A stretch of DNA of 64,000 nt from Casimicrobium huifangae. GTDB lineage: Bacteria > Pseudomonadota > Gammaproteobacteria > Burkholderiales > Casimicrobiaceae. A program made the position numbers and the translations under genes. This document shows, piece by piece, positions 24,562 through 32,495 of this stretch. The first letter of the stretch is position 1. Every line of letters begins with the position of its first letter. Under the pieces are notes generated by a model. It worked only from the letters and a program-made list of their open reading frames with translations. It made no database searches and was not told the origin of the DNA. The stretch lies in NCBI RefSeq assembly GCF_009746125.1, contig NZ_CP041352.1, positions 3,766,436 to 3,830,435 on the forward strand, given 5' to 3'.

Positions 24562-26004
24562 CTATCGCGTTACTGTGCGATACCGCCCCAGCGCCGTGGC
24601 AGGAGGAACACGTCCTTGGTTGACGAATCGATCAATGTCACCAGCAGCATCAGCAACACCTCCTGCGCCCATGACTTGTTCGATGACTTTGACATCAAGG
24701 GAAACGCGCTCGCCGCCGTCTGTGATTAGCCCACGTAACACGTCCCGGAGGCTCCGTGTGCCGTCCGACTTCTGCTGTATCTCGATGTCCCATAGCGCTG
24801 CAAGCAAAAGGCCGCGGTCGTATACCTGCCTGAAAGCGGACAAGTCCTTGTGAAACCGCTCGTCAAGCGCGGCGTAAGGCTCGGGGAACGCGATCTCACT
24901 CAGTCGCTGCCGCGCTTGAAGCAGAGCTTCCGACAGGGAGCCTTTACCCCTGATGCCGCTTTCTTGCAGCAACCAGTGTGTGACGTACTCCGTGAAGCCT
25001 TCGGTAAACCAAAAGAACTCCTTCTCGCGGCGACCACCCGGACTTAGCATGCGCTGCGGCAGCCAGGCGTGATTTAGCTCATGCATCCAGAGGTCGATCA
25101 GTTCGCTTCCCGCGCGGCTCGCTGTGGCAAACGTGAGAAAGACGTTGCCGAACGCCGAGCCTTTCATCGAACTTCTGCTGTCTGTGATTTCGCCAAAGTA
25201 GATAAGCTGGGTATCACTGGTGGAGCCCCAGTAGCCGTCAATCGCCTGCTTCACGACTGCGATGCTCCGCGCCATTGCGTCGAAATCGCGGCATGCTGGT
25301 TCGTTACCGCTGACGAGCAGAGTCACGCCGGCAGCGCCAGCGCCGGTACCGATGTGGTCGGTCATATGAGCCACATAGTCACCTGCGAACATGACACTGG
25401 CACCAATTGCTGCAGCACTCCAATGAAACTCAATTCGCTCGCCAGGCGGGCCAAGATTGGTTCGCACGAACATGGGCTCACCACGCGCGTCAAGAAAGCG
25501 CAACGACGCCGTACGACCTGTAAGCTGGGGTAGCAGTGGAATAACCAACGCCGTGTAGCCGAGCAATCTTGCGCGTTTCGGTTCGATCACGGGCAAATAT
25601 GTCGTCGATAGCTTCAACCCTGAAAGCTGGTCTGCGCCGGAAAGCAGCAAGTAGTTCACCGTCACGCGTTCGTTCACTTCGGTGTCAAGCCGCACTAGGC
25701 CGCTGTCGGCGGGTTTCAATTCAATAGGTTGCTTCCCGCTTGCTCGAAGTTCTCGCACTGCGGACACGGCCCCCGTGCTACCTGCATAGTCCGACGGGAG
25801 GCGAAGTGCGGTGGTGGTCAGCCGATCATTCGCAAATGTCAACTCAATGCGCAAACAGGGTTTCGAATCGCATGTTGCTTGCCGCAGCGTGTACTCAATG
25901 TCTGCAGAATTCGCAAAAACGGCGAAGCAAGCTGCGGCGGTAGCGATCAGATAACGTCGCGCTCGCACAACTTGTGTTGTGAACCATCGTTGAGTCATGC
26001 GCAT
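24562..26004 (-). CDS. Secreted M61-like gluzincin peptidase without PDZ domain
   Basis: 480-residue protein with an export signal (about residues 15-34, ending VFANSA). Residues 308-312 are HELNH and 335-340 EGFTEY, giving HExxH-(22)-E, a gluzincin zinc site; the spacing and the 'NHAWLPQRM' and 'EFFWFTEGFTEYVTHWLLQ' context most resemble family M61 glycyl aminopeptidases. The preceding 270 residues are beta-rich as in M61. The PDZ domain that usually ends M61 enzymes is absent. 'RFHKDLSAFRQVYDRGLLLAALWDIEIQQ' also fits the post-catalytic helix region. Classification is by motif, so a divergent M1/M61 relative is as far as I would go. Confidence 0.75.
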   Translation of the reverse strand: MRMTQRWFTTQVVRARRYLIATAAACFAVFANSADIEYTLRQATCDSKPCLRIELTFANDRLTTTALRLPSDYAGSTGAVSAVRELRASGKQPIELKPADSGLVRLDTEVNERVTVNYLLLSGADQLSGLKLSTTYLPVIEPKRARLLGYTALVIPLLPQLTGRTASLRFLDARGEPMFVRTNLGPPGERIEFHWSAAAIGASVMFAGDYVAHMTDHIGTGAGAAGVTLLVSGNEPACRDFDAMARSIAVVKQAIDGYWGSTSDTQLIYFGEITDSRSSMKGSAFGNVFLTFATASRAGSELIDLWMHELNHAWLPQRMLSPGGRREKEFFWFTEGFTEYVTHWLLQESGIRGKGSLSEALLQARQRLSEIAFPEPYAALDERFHKDLSAFRQVYDRGLLLAALWDIEIQQKSDGTRSLRDVLRGLITDGGERVSLDVKVIEQVMGAGGVADAAGDIDRFVNQGRVPPATALGRYRTVTR

Positions 26005-26043
26005 GGAGGAGCGGTTGAGATGACTGTGCGAGCCGCTGTGGCC

Positions 26044-27378
26044 CTACCAATACCGCATCGCCCCCTTGAACAGTTCCGCCAGCGAGGCTTTGGTCACGTC
26101 GCGCGGGGCGTTTTTGATGACGCGCTGTTGCGGGTAGGCACGGTCGGCGAGTGTGTCGGCGTCGGCTTCGGTGTAGCCCACGGCGTTGAGCCCGTTCGGG
26201 AAGTGCACGGCGCGCATCATCTCGATCAGCTTCTTCGCGACCACCTCGCCTGCGTCGGCTGTCGTGGCGCCACGCGTGTCTGCCCCGAGGAACTGCGCGC
26301 CTTCCAGGTGACGCTCCGGTGCCGCCTCGCCGGTGAAGCGGTAGACGCTGGGCGCATTGAGCACCACGCTCATGCCGTGCGGCACCATCGGCGCGTCCTG
26401 CGGGTAACCGGCAGGCGGTTTGTAGTCACGTACAAGCCCACTTACCGCGTAGCTCATGCCGTGTGGCAGATGGCAGCCTGCGTTGCTGAAGGTCATGCCG
26501 GCCACCAGCGCGGCATACATGACGGCGCCGCGCGCCTGCTCGTCGCTCGGGTCGTTAACCGCACGCACCAGGTTCTGCCCGATCAGGCGCAGTGCTTCGC
26601 GCGCACCCATGTCGCTCCACAGGTTGGCACCCTGGTTCATCGGGCGTCTGGCGCCGTCGAAGCCTTCGTAGTTCTTGGCCTTCGCGGAGTGCGGTCGCGC
26701 GGTGTAGCTCTCCAGCGCGTGTGACAGCGCGTCAAAGCCGTTGGCGGCGATGATCGCGGGCGACAGCGTGTGCGTAACCTCCGGGTCCACCAGCGCGCGC
26801 GACGGCAGCAGGTGACGCGAGAGGATGCCTGTCTTGCATTGCTGTTCGAGCAAGTCGAAGATGGCGATGCCGGTGACTTCACTTCCCGTGCCGCAGGTCG
26901 TCGGGCAGGCGATGTGCGGCTTGAGCGGCCCCGGCACCGCCTTGCCCTGCCCGATGGGCGCGTTCACGTAGGCGAGGAAGTCATCCGGATAGGTCGCATA
27001 GAGATTCGCGGCCTTGGTGGTGTCCATCACCGAGCCGCCGCCCACCGAGACGAAGCCGTCGAAGTTGCCCTCCTGCGCGAACTTTGCCGCCGCACGGAAC
27101 GAGCGATCCGTCGGCTCGACCTCGCATTCCCAGTAAATCGCCACCTCGCAGCCCGCCGCCTCCAGCGAACGCTTCACCGTCGCCACGTACGGCAGGGCGT
27201 TGACCTGCTTGTCGGTGTAGAGCGCCACGCGCCGCATGCCCAGCGCCCGCGCATGCGAGCCCGCCTCGCGCAGGCAACCAGGGCCAAACGTGAAGTGATT
27301 GACCTCAACCGTGAATGAGGCATCGCCCTCGTGACCGGTCAGCCCCTCAAGCCCGTAATAACGGCAGCAGGTGTACAT
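26044..27378 (-). CDS. Hydroxyacid-oxoacid transhydrogenase-like iron alcohol dehydrogenase
   Basis: 444-residue group III metal-dependent alcohol dehydrogenase. It resembles ADHFE1/HOT enzymes, which oxidise gamma-hydroxybutyrate to succinate semialdehyde while reducing 2-oxoglutarate. 'FTVEVNHFTFGPGCLREAG' opens the fold; 'DGFVSVGGGSVMDTTKAANLYAT' binds the cofactor; 'CPTTCGTGSEVTGIAIFD' follows. Metal ligands are supplied by Asp in 'ALVDPEVT', His in 'NGFDALSHALESYTARP' and His in 'AGCHLPHGMSYAVSG'. The length and the 'YEGFDGARRPMNQGANLWSDMGAREAL' insertion are HOT-like. It precedes an ABM monooxygenase and a GMC oxidoreductase on the same strand, possibly one catabolic unit. Confidence 0.88.
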   Translation of the reverse strand: MYTCCRYYGLEGLTGHEGDASFTVEVNHFTFGPGCLREAGSHARALGMRRVALYTDKQVNALPYVATVKRSLEAAGCEVAIYWECEVEPTDRSFRAAAKFAQEGNFDGFVSVGGGSVMDTTKAANLYATYPDDFLAYVNAPIGQGKAVPGPLKPHIACPTTCGTGSEVTGIAIFDLLEQQCKTGILSRHLLPSRALVDPEVTHTLSPAIIAANGFDALSHALESYTARPHSAKAKNYEGFDGARRPMNQGANLWSDMGAREALRLIGQNLVRAVNDPSDEQARGAVMYAALVAGMTFSNAGCHLPHGMSYAVSGLVRDYKPPAGYPQDAPMVPHGMSVVLNAPSVYRFTGEAAPERHLEGAQFLGADTRGATTADAGEVVAKKLIEMMRAVHFPNGLNAVGYTEADADTLADRAYPQQRVIKNAPRDVTKASLAELFKGAMRYW

Positions 27379-27425
27379 GATCTCTCCTTGTGGCGCGACT
27401 TTGCTCGCGACCTGTCACGTAATTG

Positions 27426-27752
27426 TCACCGCTTTCCGTACGCCCGCTCCACCTTCGCCACACGCAGCTCAAAATGCTCGTACCAGCGCTCGTGCCCATA
27501 CAGCTGTGCCAGCTGGTGTTCGGCGTTCTTCTTCCAGTTCGCGATGGACGCTTCGTCCTGCCAGTAGGAGACGGTGATGCCGAAGCCGTCAGCGTCGCGG
27601 GTGGATTCAACGCCGAGATAGCCGGGCTGCTGTGAGGCCAGCTCGACCATGCGGTCGGCCATGTCGCCGTAGCCATCCTCACCCGGCGTGCGCTTTGATG
27701 AGAAGATGACGGCGTAGTAAGGCGGGGCGGGGAGTTTGGCGAAGGGTGTCAT
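27426..27752 (-). CDS. Antibiotic biosynthesis monooxygenase (ABM) domain protein
   Basis: 108-residue single-domain protein of the ABM/dimeric alpha-beta barrel superfamily. 'YYAVIFSSKRTPGEDGYGDMADRMVELASQQPGYLGVESTRDADGFGITVSYW' region shows the typical order: strand, long helix, 'QPGYLGVES' strand, then 'DEASIANWKKNAEHQLAQLYG' helix. Members without cofactor oxidise quinol-like compounds or have heme-degrading or unknown roles; nothing here fixes the substrate. The gene lies 47 bp upstream of the transhydrogenase gene. Confidence 0.85.
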   Translation of the reverse strand: MTPFAKLPAPPYYAVIFSSKRTPGEDGYGDMADRMVELASQQPGYLGVESTRDADGFGITVSYWQDEASIANWKKNAEHQLAQLYGHERWYEHFELRVAKVERAYGKR

Positions 27753-27872
27753 TGCTGCAGTTCTCTGTGACTTTGCGCCGTGGGATCAAACTTCGCCGTG
27801 ATCGCTGCGGTGGTCGTTCGCTCCAACCCTGAAATTGACTGGGTGTGCCGGCCGATCGCGGCGTAGCCGCTC

Positions 27873-29489
27873 CTACAGTGCGTGCAGGTTATCGGCCTTG
27901 ATCATGTCGGCCGCTTTCTCCGCGATCATCACCACCGGAGCGTTGGTGTTGCCCGACACCAGCATGGGCATGATCGAACAGTCGATCACTCGCAGTCCGG
28001 CAACGCCGCGCACGCGCAGGCGGGTGTCGACCACGCCCATCGGGTCATCCGCCGGGGCCATCTTGCAGGTGCCGCTGGGGTGAAAGATGGTGGCGCCGTA
28101 CTGCCGCGCGAAGGCGAGCACTTCGTCGTCGCTCTCGGCGCTGTCGCCGGGGCGGTATTCCTCGCCAATCAGCGATTGCAGCGCCTGCGTTCGGGCGAGT
28201 TTGCGGGCGAAGCGGACGGACGCAATGGCGCAGCGGATGTCTGTCTCGCGCGACAGATAGTTCGAGTGCATCGCCGGCGGCAACAGCGGATCGGTGGATT
28301 TGAGCCTGATCTCGCCGCGCGACTCGGGGCGCAACTGGCACACCGAGAATGTGCAGCCGCTCCACGGGTGCGTGGGCGCGCCGGCCATCTCTGCCGACAG
28401 CGTAGCGAAGTGAAACTGGATGTCCGGCGTCGCTGACTCCGGCAAGACACGTGTGAACATGCCGCCGTGATTGATGCCGATCGCCAGCGGTCCAGCGCGA
28501 CGCGTGATCCACTTCCAGCCCATCTCGAACTTGCGCCAGCTGCTCTGCAGGTCATCGTTGGTGGTGATCGGCTTTTTAACCTTGAACATCAGGCGCAACT
28601 GCAGATGGTCCTGCATGTTTTGGCCGACACCTGGCAGTGCCTGTCGAATGGCGATGCCCTGCTCGCGCAGATGCGCCTCCGGCCCGATGCCGGAGAGCAT
28701 CAGCAACTGCGGGCTTTGCAGCGCCCCCGCCGTCAGCAGCACCTCGCGGTTGGCGCGCAGGGTAATGGTCTTGCCGTGCTGCACATACTCCACACCCACG
28801 GCGCGGGCGCCCTCGAACAGCACGCGCGTCACCTGCGCATTGACCTCGGTGCGCAGGTTTTTGCGCTTCTGCGCCGGGCGCAGATAGGCCACCGCCGTGG
28901 AGCAGCGCCAGCCGTTTTTGGTGAACAGCTGGTAGTAGCCCACGCCCTCCTGATCACCGCTGTTGAAGTCGATGGTGCGCGGCACGCCAAGCTCCTCGCC
29001 AGCGGCGGCGATCGCATCCATCAGCGGATGTGGCTCGGGAATGGTGGTGCCCCACAACGGGCCACCCTGCCCGTGCGTGCCATTGGCAACCAGCCTGGCG
29101 TCGCTGTTGTGCTCGCTCTTGATGAAGTATGGCAACACTTCGCGCCACGACCAGCCGTTGTTGCCGGCCTCGCTCCAGCGGTCGTAGTCAGCCGACTGGC
29201 CACGAATGTAGATAAGCCCATTGATCGACGACGATCCGCCCAGCCCGCGACCGCGCGGCCAGTAGATCTTGCGACCATTCATGTTCGCGTCCGGCTCGGT
29301 GTAGTAGCCGTAGTTGTAGACCGGGTGGAACATCGTCTTGGCATAGCCAATCGGAATGTGAATCCACAGATAGTTGTCGCGCGGGCCAGCCTCAAGCAGA
29401 CAAATCGAATTGCGGCCGTCCTCGGACAGGCGGTTGGCAAGCACGCAGCCGGCGGTGCCGGCGCCGACGATGATGTAGTCAGGATTCAT
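27873..29489 (-). CDS. GMC family FAD oxidoreductase (choline dehydrogenase-like)
   Basis: 538-residue flavoprotein of the glucose-methanol-choline family, oxidising an alcohol with FAD. 'YIIVGAGTAGCVLANRLSEDG' (residues 4-24) is the ADP-binding beta-alpha-beta fold; 'RGRGLGGSSSINGLIYIRGQSADYD' and 'LTAGALQSPQLLMLSGIGP' are the two GMC signatures; 'GATIFHPSGTCKMA' contains the catalytic His and 'VSGNTNAPVVMIAEKAADMI' closes the FAD domain. No signal peptide. Choline dehydrogenases, polyethylene-glycol and other alcohol dehydrogenases share this architecture; without betaine genes nearby I do not assign choline. Confidence 0.92.
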   Translation of the reverse strand: MNPDYIIVGAGTAGCVLANRLSEDGRNSICLLEAGPRDNYLWIHIPIGYAKTMFHPVYNYGYYTEPDANMNGRKIYWPRGRGLGGSSSINGLIYIRGQSADYDRWSEAGNNGWSWREVLPYFIKSEHNSDARLVANGTHGQGGPLWGTTIPEPHPLMDAIAAAGEELGVPRTIDFNSGDQEGVGYYQLFTKNGWRCSTAVAYLRPAQKRKNLRTEVNAQVTRVLFEGARAVGVEYVQHGKTITLRANREVLLTAGALQSPQLLMLSGIGPEAHLREQGIAIRQALPGVGQNMQDHLQLRLMFKVKKPITTNDDLQSSWRKFEMGWKWITRRAGPLAIGINHGGMFTRVLPESATPDIQFHFATLSAEMAGAPTHPWSGCTFSVCQLRPESRGEIRLKSTDPLLPPAMHSNYLSRETDIRCAIASVRFARKLARTQALQSLIGEEYRPGDSAESDDEVLAFARQYGATIFHPSGTCKMAPADDPMGVVDTRLRVRGVAGLRVIDCSIMPMLVSGNTNAPVVMIAEKAADMIKADNLHAL

Positions 29490-29509
29490 GGAAAGGAAGT
29501 GACGTGCGG

Positions 29510-29995
29510 TTACGCGGCGGGCACAAGATCGAGCGCCATGTACAGCACATCAGGTTCAGGGTTGTGGATGTAGGGCTCGCATTCGACGAACCCAAGTGTT
29601 CGATAGAGCGATATTGCCGCAGGCATGCGGCCACGCAGGGTGTCGAGTTTCATTCGAACATAACCTGCGTCACGCGCGAAAGCGATCGCCGTGGTCGCCA
29701 GCGTGCGCCCAAGGCCGCTGCCCTGAGTGCCGGGTTCCACCCACAGACGCTTCATTTCGCAATCGCTCGCGTCAATCGGACGCACGGCGATCACGCCTTT
29801 GGCAGCGCCTTCGCCATCGCGGGCTAGCCACAGCTGGCCCGCCGGAGGCACATATTTGCCGGGCAATGCGGCAAGCTCGGCGTCGAAATTCTGAAAGCAG
29901 AGGTTGACACCGGTCCATTCCGCATAGCGTCGCATCAGAGCGCGGGCGTCTTCAAGATCAGCTCCCGTCTGCGCCGGCGCGACGCGCCAGGTCAT
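29510..29995 (-). CDS. GNAT family N-acetyltransferase
   Basis: 161-residue single GNAT domain. 'LEDARALMRRYAEWTGVNLCFQNFDAELAALPGKY' is the N-terminal helix pair, 'KGVIAVRPIDASDCEMKRLWVEPGTQGSGLGRTLATTAIAFARDAGYVRMKLDTL' region contains motif A with the acetyl-CoA loop QGSGLG (Q/RxxGxG/A), and 'AISLYRTLGFVECEPY' is motif B. Acceptor unknown. Its start overlaps the SPOR gene stop by 4 bp, making it the last member of the birA-coaX-SPOR group. Confidence 0.9.
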   Translation of the reverse strand: MTWRVAPAQTGADLEDARALMRRYAEWTGVNLCFQNFDAELAALPGKYVPPAGQLWLARDGEGAAKGVIAVRPIDASDCEMKRLWVEPGTQGSGLGRTLATTAIAFARDAGYVRMKLDTLRGRMPAAISLYRTLGFVECEPYIHNPEPDVLYMALDLVPAA

Positions 29996-30654
29996 CCCTT
30001 GGCCTCCGGGCAGGCGCCCGTGTTGACCGTGCTGCCGGCAATCTGCGACTTCAGTTCTTCCAGTTTGCTGACTGTGGCCTGGGTGGGTTCTCGCAGCACG
30101 ATCATCGTCTGCGAGACGGTCTGTTCGCGCTGCCGGTAAGTGGCGGTCTTGATGCCATGCGCTTTCACGTCAGCCAGGCGTGCATCGGCCGCTTCCTTGC
30201 TGCGAAAGGCACCCAGCGAGATGGCGAAATTCCACTGCCCGCTTTCCTGAACGATGACGCCGTCGTTGACGTTGTTCTTTTTCAGTTCGGCGAGCGCCCG
30301 CTCGGCCGATGGCTTGTTGGGCTTCGGCGGGATATAGATCCAGTGTTCGGCGGTAACGTCGACGCGGCGGGTTGACAGTGTCCGGCCAAGCGCCAGCGGC
30401 TCCAGCAGTTTGACCGCGCGACCGCGATCCGACTCCGCAAATGGCCCCCATTCGGCACAAGCGAGTGTCAATTGCGCGACCTTGGCCGGCCCTAGTTTGG
30501 CGACCTGCTGGGCACTCAACACCTTCACCAGCTCGGGGTTGACCGGCTTGTAGCGATCGGCGCTGGCTTGCGCCGCACTGTTCATGCGGTCGACATAGGC
30601 GTAAGCGAAGAGCGCTGCGTTGGCCAGCAGCAGGAAGATAAACAGCTTTTTCAT
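29992..30654 (-). CDS. SPOR domain protein, membrane anchored
   Basis: 220-residue protein with one N-terminal hydrophobic helix (residues 3-20, 'LFIFLLLANAALFAYAYV') and a C-terminal SPOR-type repeat from about 135 ('QWNFAISLGAFRSKEAADARLADVKAHGIKTATYRQR'), the fold that binds septal denuded peptidoglycan glycans. Two Cys lie near residues 70 and 215. In Betaproteobacteria a SPOR protein commonly follows birA-coaX, as here; it starts 19 bp after coaX. Periplasmic location with a cytoplasmic N-terminus is expected. Confidence 0.87.
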   Translation of the reverse strand: MKKLFIFLLLANAALFAYAYVDRMNSAAQASADRYKPVNPELVKVLSAQQVAKLGPAKVAQLTLACAEWGPFAESDRGRAVKLLEPLALGRTLSTRRVDVTAEHWIYIPPKPNKPSAERALAELKKNNVNDGVIVQESGQWNFAISLGAFRSKEAADARLADVKAHGIKTATYRQREQTVSQTMIVLREPTQATVSKLEELKSQIAGSTVNTGACPEAKG

Positions 30655-30673
30655 TGCAAGGACGGTGAACTGC

Positions 30674-31414
30674 TCACGATTCTGCCAGCAGTCGCACCCC
30701 TTCCAGTACCAGCGAGTCGATCACCGAGTTTCCTTCGGGGAGGTGTGCCAGCAGACGATAGGCACTGCCACCGGTCAGGATGATGCGCGGTGTCAGCCGC
30801 GAGCCGCGCTCACGCAGCCGTTGCGTCAACCGCATGTGCCCGCGCTCAATGGCGCCGACCATCGCGTCAATGGCACCGGTGGCAAGCGCATCGCGGGTGT
30901 TGGTCGGTTGTGCGGCCCAGTCGCCCGCATCCACCGACAGCGCCGCTGTATTGCCGGCCAAGCCACCGAGCATGGCGTGATAGCCAGCAACGATGGCGCC
31001 GCCGAGGAACTGGCCGTTATCGTCAAGCTGATCGACGGTGAGTGCCGTGCCAGCGCACGCCACGATACAGGGCGCGTGGCCACGCTGCCATGCTGCCACC
31101 ATCGCGGCCCAGCGGTCGGTGCCGAGCCGCGCCGGGTCATCGTAACCATTGCGTACGCCGCACGCCGAGGCGCTGGACGCCACCCATTGCACCGTGCGGC
31201 CGAGGGCGGCGAATTGCCGCTCAACCCGCTCTTTCGACACCAGATTGGCCACATGGCTGCCGACCACACGCTCGGGCACGCGTGCCGCGAAACCCGCACG
31301 CTCGACGAAGTGCTCCACTTCGGCCAGAAAGATCGCGCCACGGGCGCCGATCTGTCCATTGTGGAATTCAGCCCACTTCAGTCGCGTATTGCCGATATCA
31401 AGAACGAGCAGCAC
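30674..31414 (-). CDS. coaX: Type III pantothenate kinase
   Basis: First step of CoA synthesis from pantothenate, in the acetate/sugar kinase fold and insensitive to CoA feedback in this type. The 246-residue product starts from GTG with 'LLVLDIGNTRLKWAEF' (phosphate loop), and has 'GTDRWAAMVAAW', 'IVACAGTALTVDQLDDNGQFLGGAIVAG' and 'ILTGGSA', all CoaX signatures. The conserved acidic residue of DIGNT and the Asp of 'GTALTVDQ' are present. It overlaps birA by 17 bp, the common birA-coaX pairing of Betaproteobacteria. Confidence 0.94.
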   Translation of the reverse strand: MLLVLDIGNTRLKWAEFHNGQIGARGAIFLAEVEHFVERAGFAARVPERVVGSHVANLVSKERVERQFAALGRTVQWVASSASACGVRNGYDDPARLGTDRWAAMVAAWQRGHAPCIVACAGTALTVDQLDDNGQFLGGAIVAGYHAMLGGLAGNTAALSVDAGDWAAQPTNTRDALATGAIDAMVGAIERGHMRLTQRLRERGSRLTPRIILTGGSAYRLLAHLPEGNSVIDSLVLEGVRLLAES

Positions 31415-32189
31415 GTACGGATACCTCCCCGGAGACGAGTGTATGCAATCCCCAGTCGCTGGCCAGCACTAGCGCACCGCGCGACGTAACGTCGGTCACG
31501 TGCCCCTGCAACTCGCTGCCATCCGGCAACTTTGCCGTCAACGGCGCATCACCGTAGGCGCGCGCCCGCCACCATGCATTGCGGAATGCCGCGAAGCCAT
31601 CCTGCGCGAAACGGGCAAGACCGATGTCGTAATGCACCAGCAGGGTTTCCAGCAGCGCATCTCGCTCAAATTTGGCGCTGATCAGGTCGTCAAGGCAGAC
31701 CGGTTGCAGCGCGCCGGGTGAAAGCGTTGCTGCCGGCACCGAGCGCAGGTTCAGCCCGACACCAATGACGGCTGTGCGAGTTCCGTCACCACTGGCAACG
31801 GTTTCGATCAATATGCCGCCAAGCTTGCCCAAGGTTGGCGGCGCATCGTCGGATTCTTGTGCGAGTACGGGCGCTGGCGCCAGGATGTCGTTCGGCCATT
31901 TCAGGCGCAAATCGGCGATGCCGAGCGACTGCAAGGCGTCAAGCGTCATCACGCCCACCGCCAGACTGAGCCCGTCCAGCGCGCAGCCGCGATGAAACTG
32001 CCAGGCAAGACTGAACAGGAGCGCGGCGCCCGGTGCCGCCAGCCATTGCCGCCCGCGTTGACCGCGTCCAGCAGTTTGTACGTCGGCGACGAGGCATCGG
32101 CGGTGGCAAGCGCCGGCCAGCGCCATCTGCTGCAGCCGCGAATTGGTTGAGTCAACCGTCGCTAGATGTTCAATCTGAAAACCGGGCAT
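31398..32189 (-). CDS. birA: Biotin--[acetyl-CoA-carboxylase] ligase
   Basis: Attaches biotin to the carrier subunit of acetyl-CoA carboxylase through biotinyl-AMP. The 263-residue product starts directly with the catalytic domain ('FQIEHLATVDSTNSRLQQMAL') and lacks the N-terminal helix-turn-helix of E. coli BirA, so it should not repress transcription. The catalytic motif GRGQRGRQW lies at residues 41-49, 'LRLKWPNDIL' binds biotin, 'GGILIETV' and 'VIGVGLNLRS' follow, and a C-terminal SH3-like domain ends the protein. The start at 32189 matches the family; the longer frame to 32300 does not. Confidence 0.94.
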   Translation of the reverse strand: MPGFQIEHLATVDSTNSRLQQMALAGACHRRCLVADVQTAGRGQRGRQWLAAPGAALLFSLAWQFHRGCALDGLSLAVGVMTLDALQSLGIADLRLKWPNDILAPAPVLAQESDDAPPTLGKLGGILIETVASGDGTRTAVIGVGLNLRSVPAATLSPGALQPVCLDDLISAKFERDALLETLLVHYDIGLARFAQDGFAAFRNAWWRARAYGDAPLTAKLPDGSELQGHVTDVTSRGALVLASDWGLHTLVSGEVSVRAARS

Positions 32190-32298
32190 GTCGTCAATTC
32201 TGTACCGTCCATGGCGACGGATCGGCGCCCCTCGTCGTACAACCGGAGACACGGAAATGCGCCTCCGCCGGCATTCATTAGTGATAACCCTAACGCTC

Positions 32299-32316
32299 AA
32301 GTCTTATATAAGACTT
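32299..32316. promoter_or_regulatory. Perfect 18-bp palindrome, candidate operator
   Basis: AAGTCTTATATAAGACTT reads identically on both strands. It sits in the divergent birA / acyl-CoA ligase spacer in AT-rich sequence, about 180 bp before the ligase start and 110 bp before the birA start. Size and symmetry suit a GntR- or TetR-type repressor; no regulator gene is adjacent. Confidence 0.55.
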
Positions 32317-32331
32317 AAACTTATTTTATTC

Positions 32332-32355
32332 CCGACCCTGCGGTCGGTTTTGTTT
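32332..32355 (+). terminator. Terminator-like hairpin in the ligase leader
   Basis: CCGACC-CTGC-GGTCGG with a 6-bp perfect stem followed by TTTTGTTT. It points toward the acyl-CoA ligase gene with no plus-strand gene before it, so it may act as an attenuator or block leaky transcription. Confidence 0.55.
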
Positions 32356-32495
32356 GCGCGGTCATTTTGTCGTTGTGCGCTGCACGACTGCTAAATTGTC
32401 AGCGCACAAAAAGAATGGCGGACAACGCGATGATGCTGTGCATCAAGCGTAGTCCGAAAGAACTGGTCAGCGGTGTCGAGGAGGATCGCCCTGTC

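Noticed and set aside
28467-29573. Long plus-strand open frame (368 codons) opposite the GMC oxidoreductase
   Set aside because: Composition is Arg/His/Ala-rich as expected of an antisense shadow of a GC-rich gene; the minus strand carries an unmistakable GMC protein.
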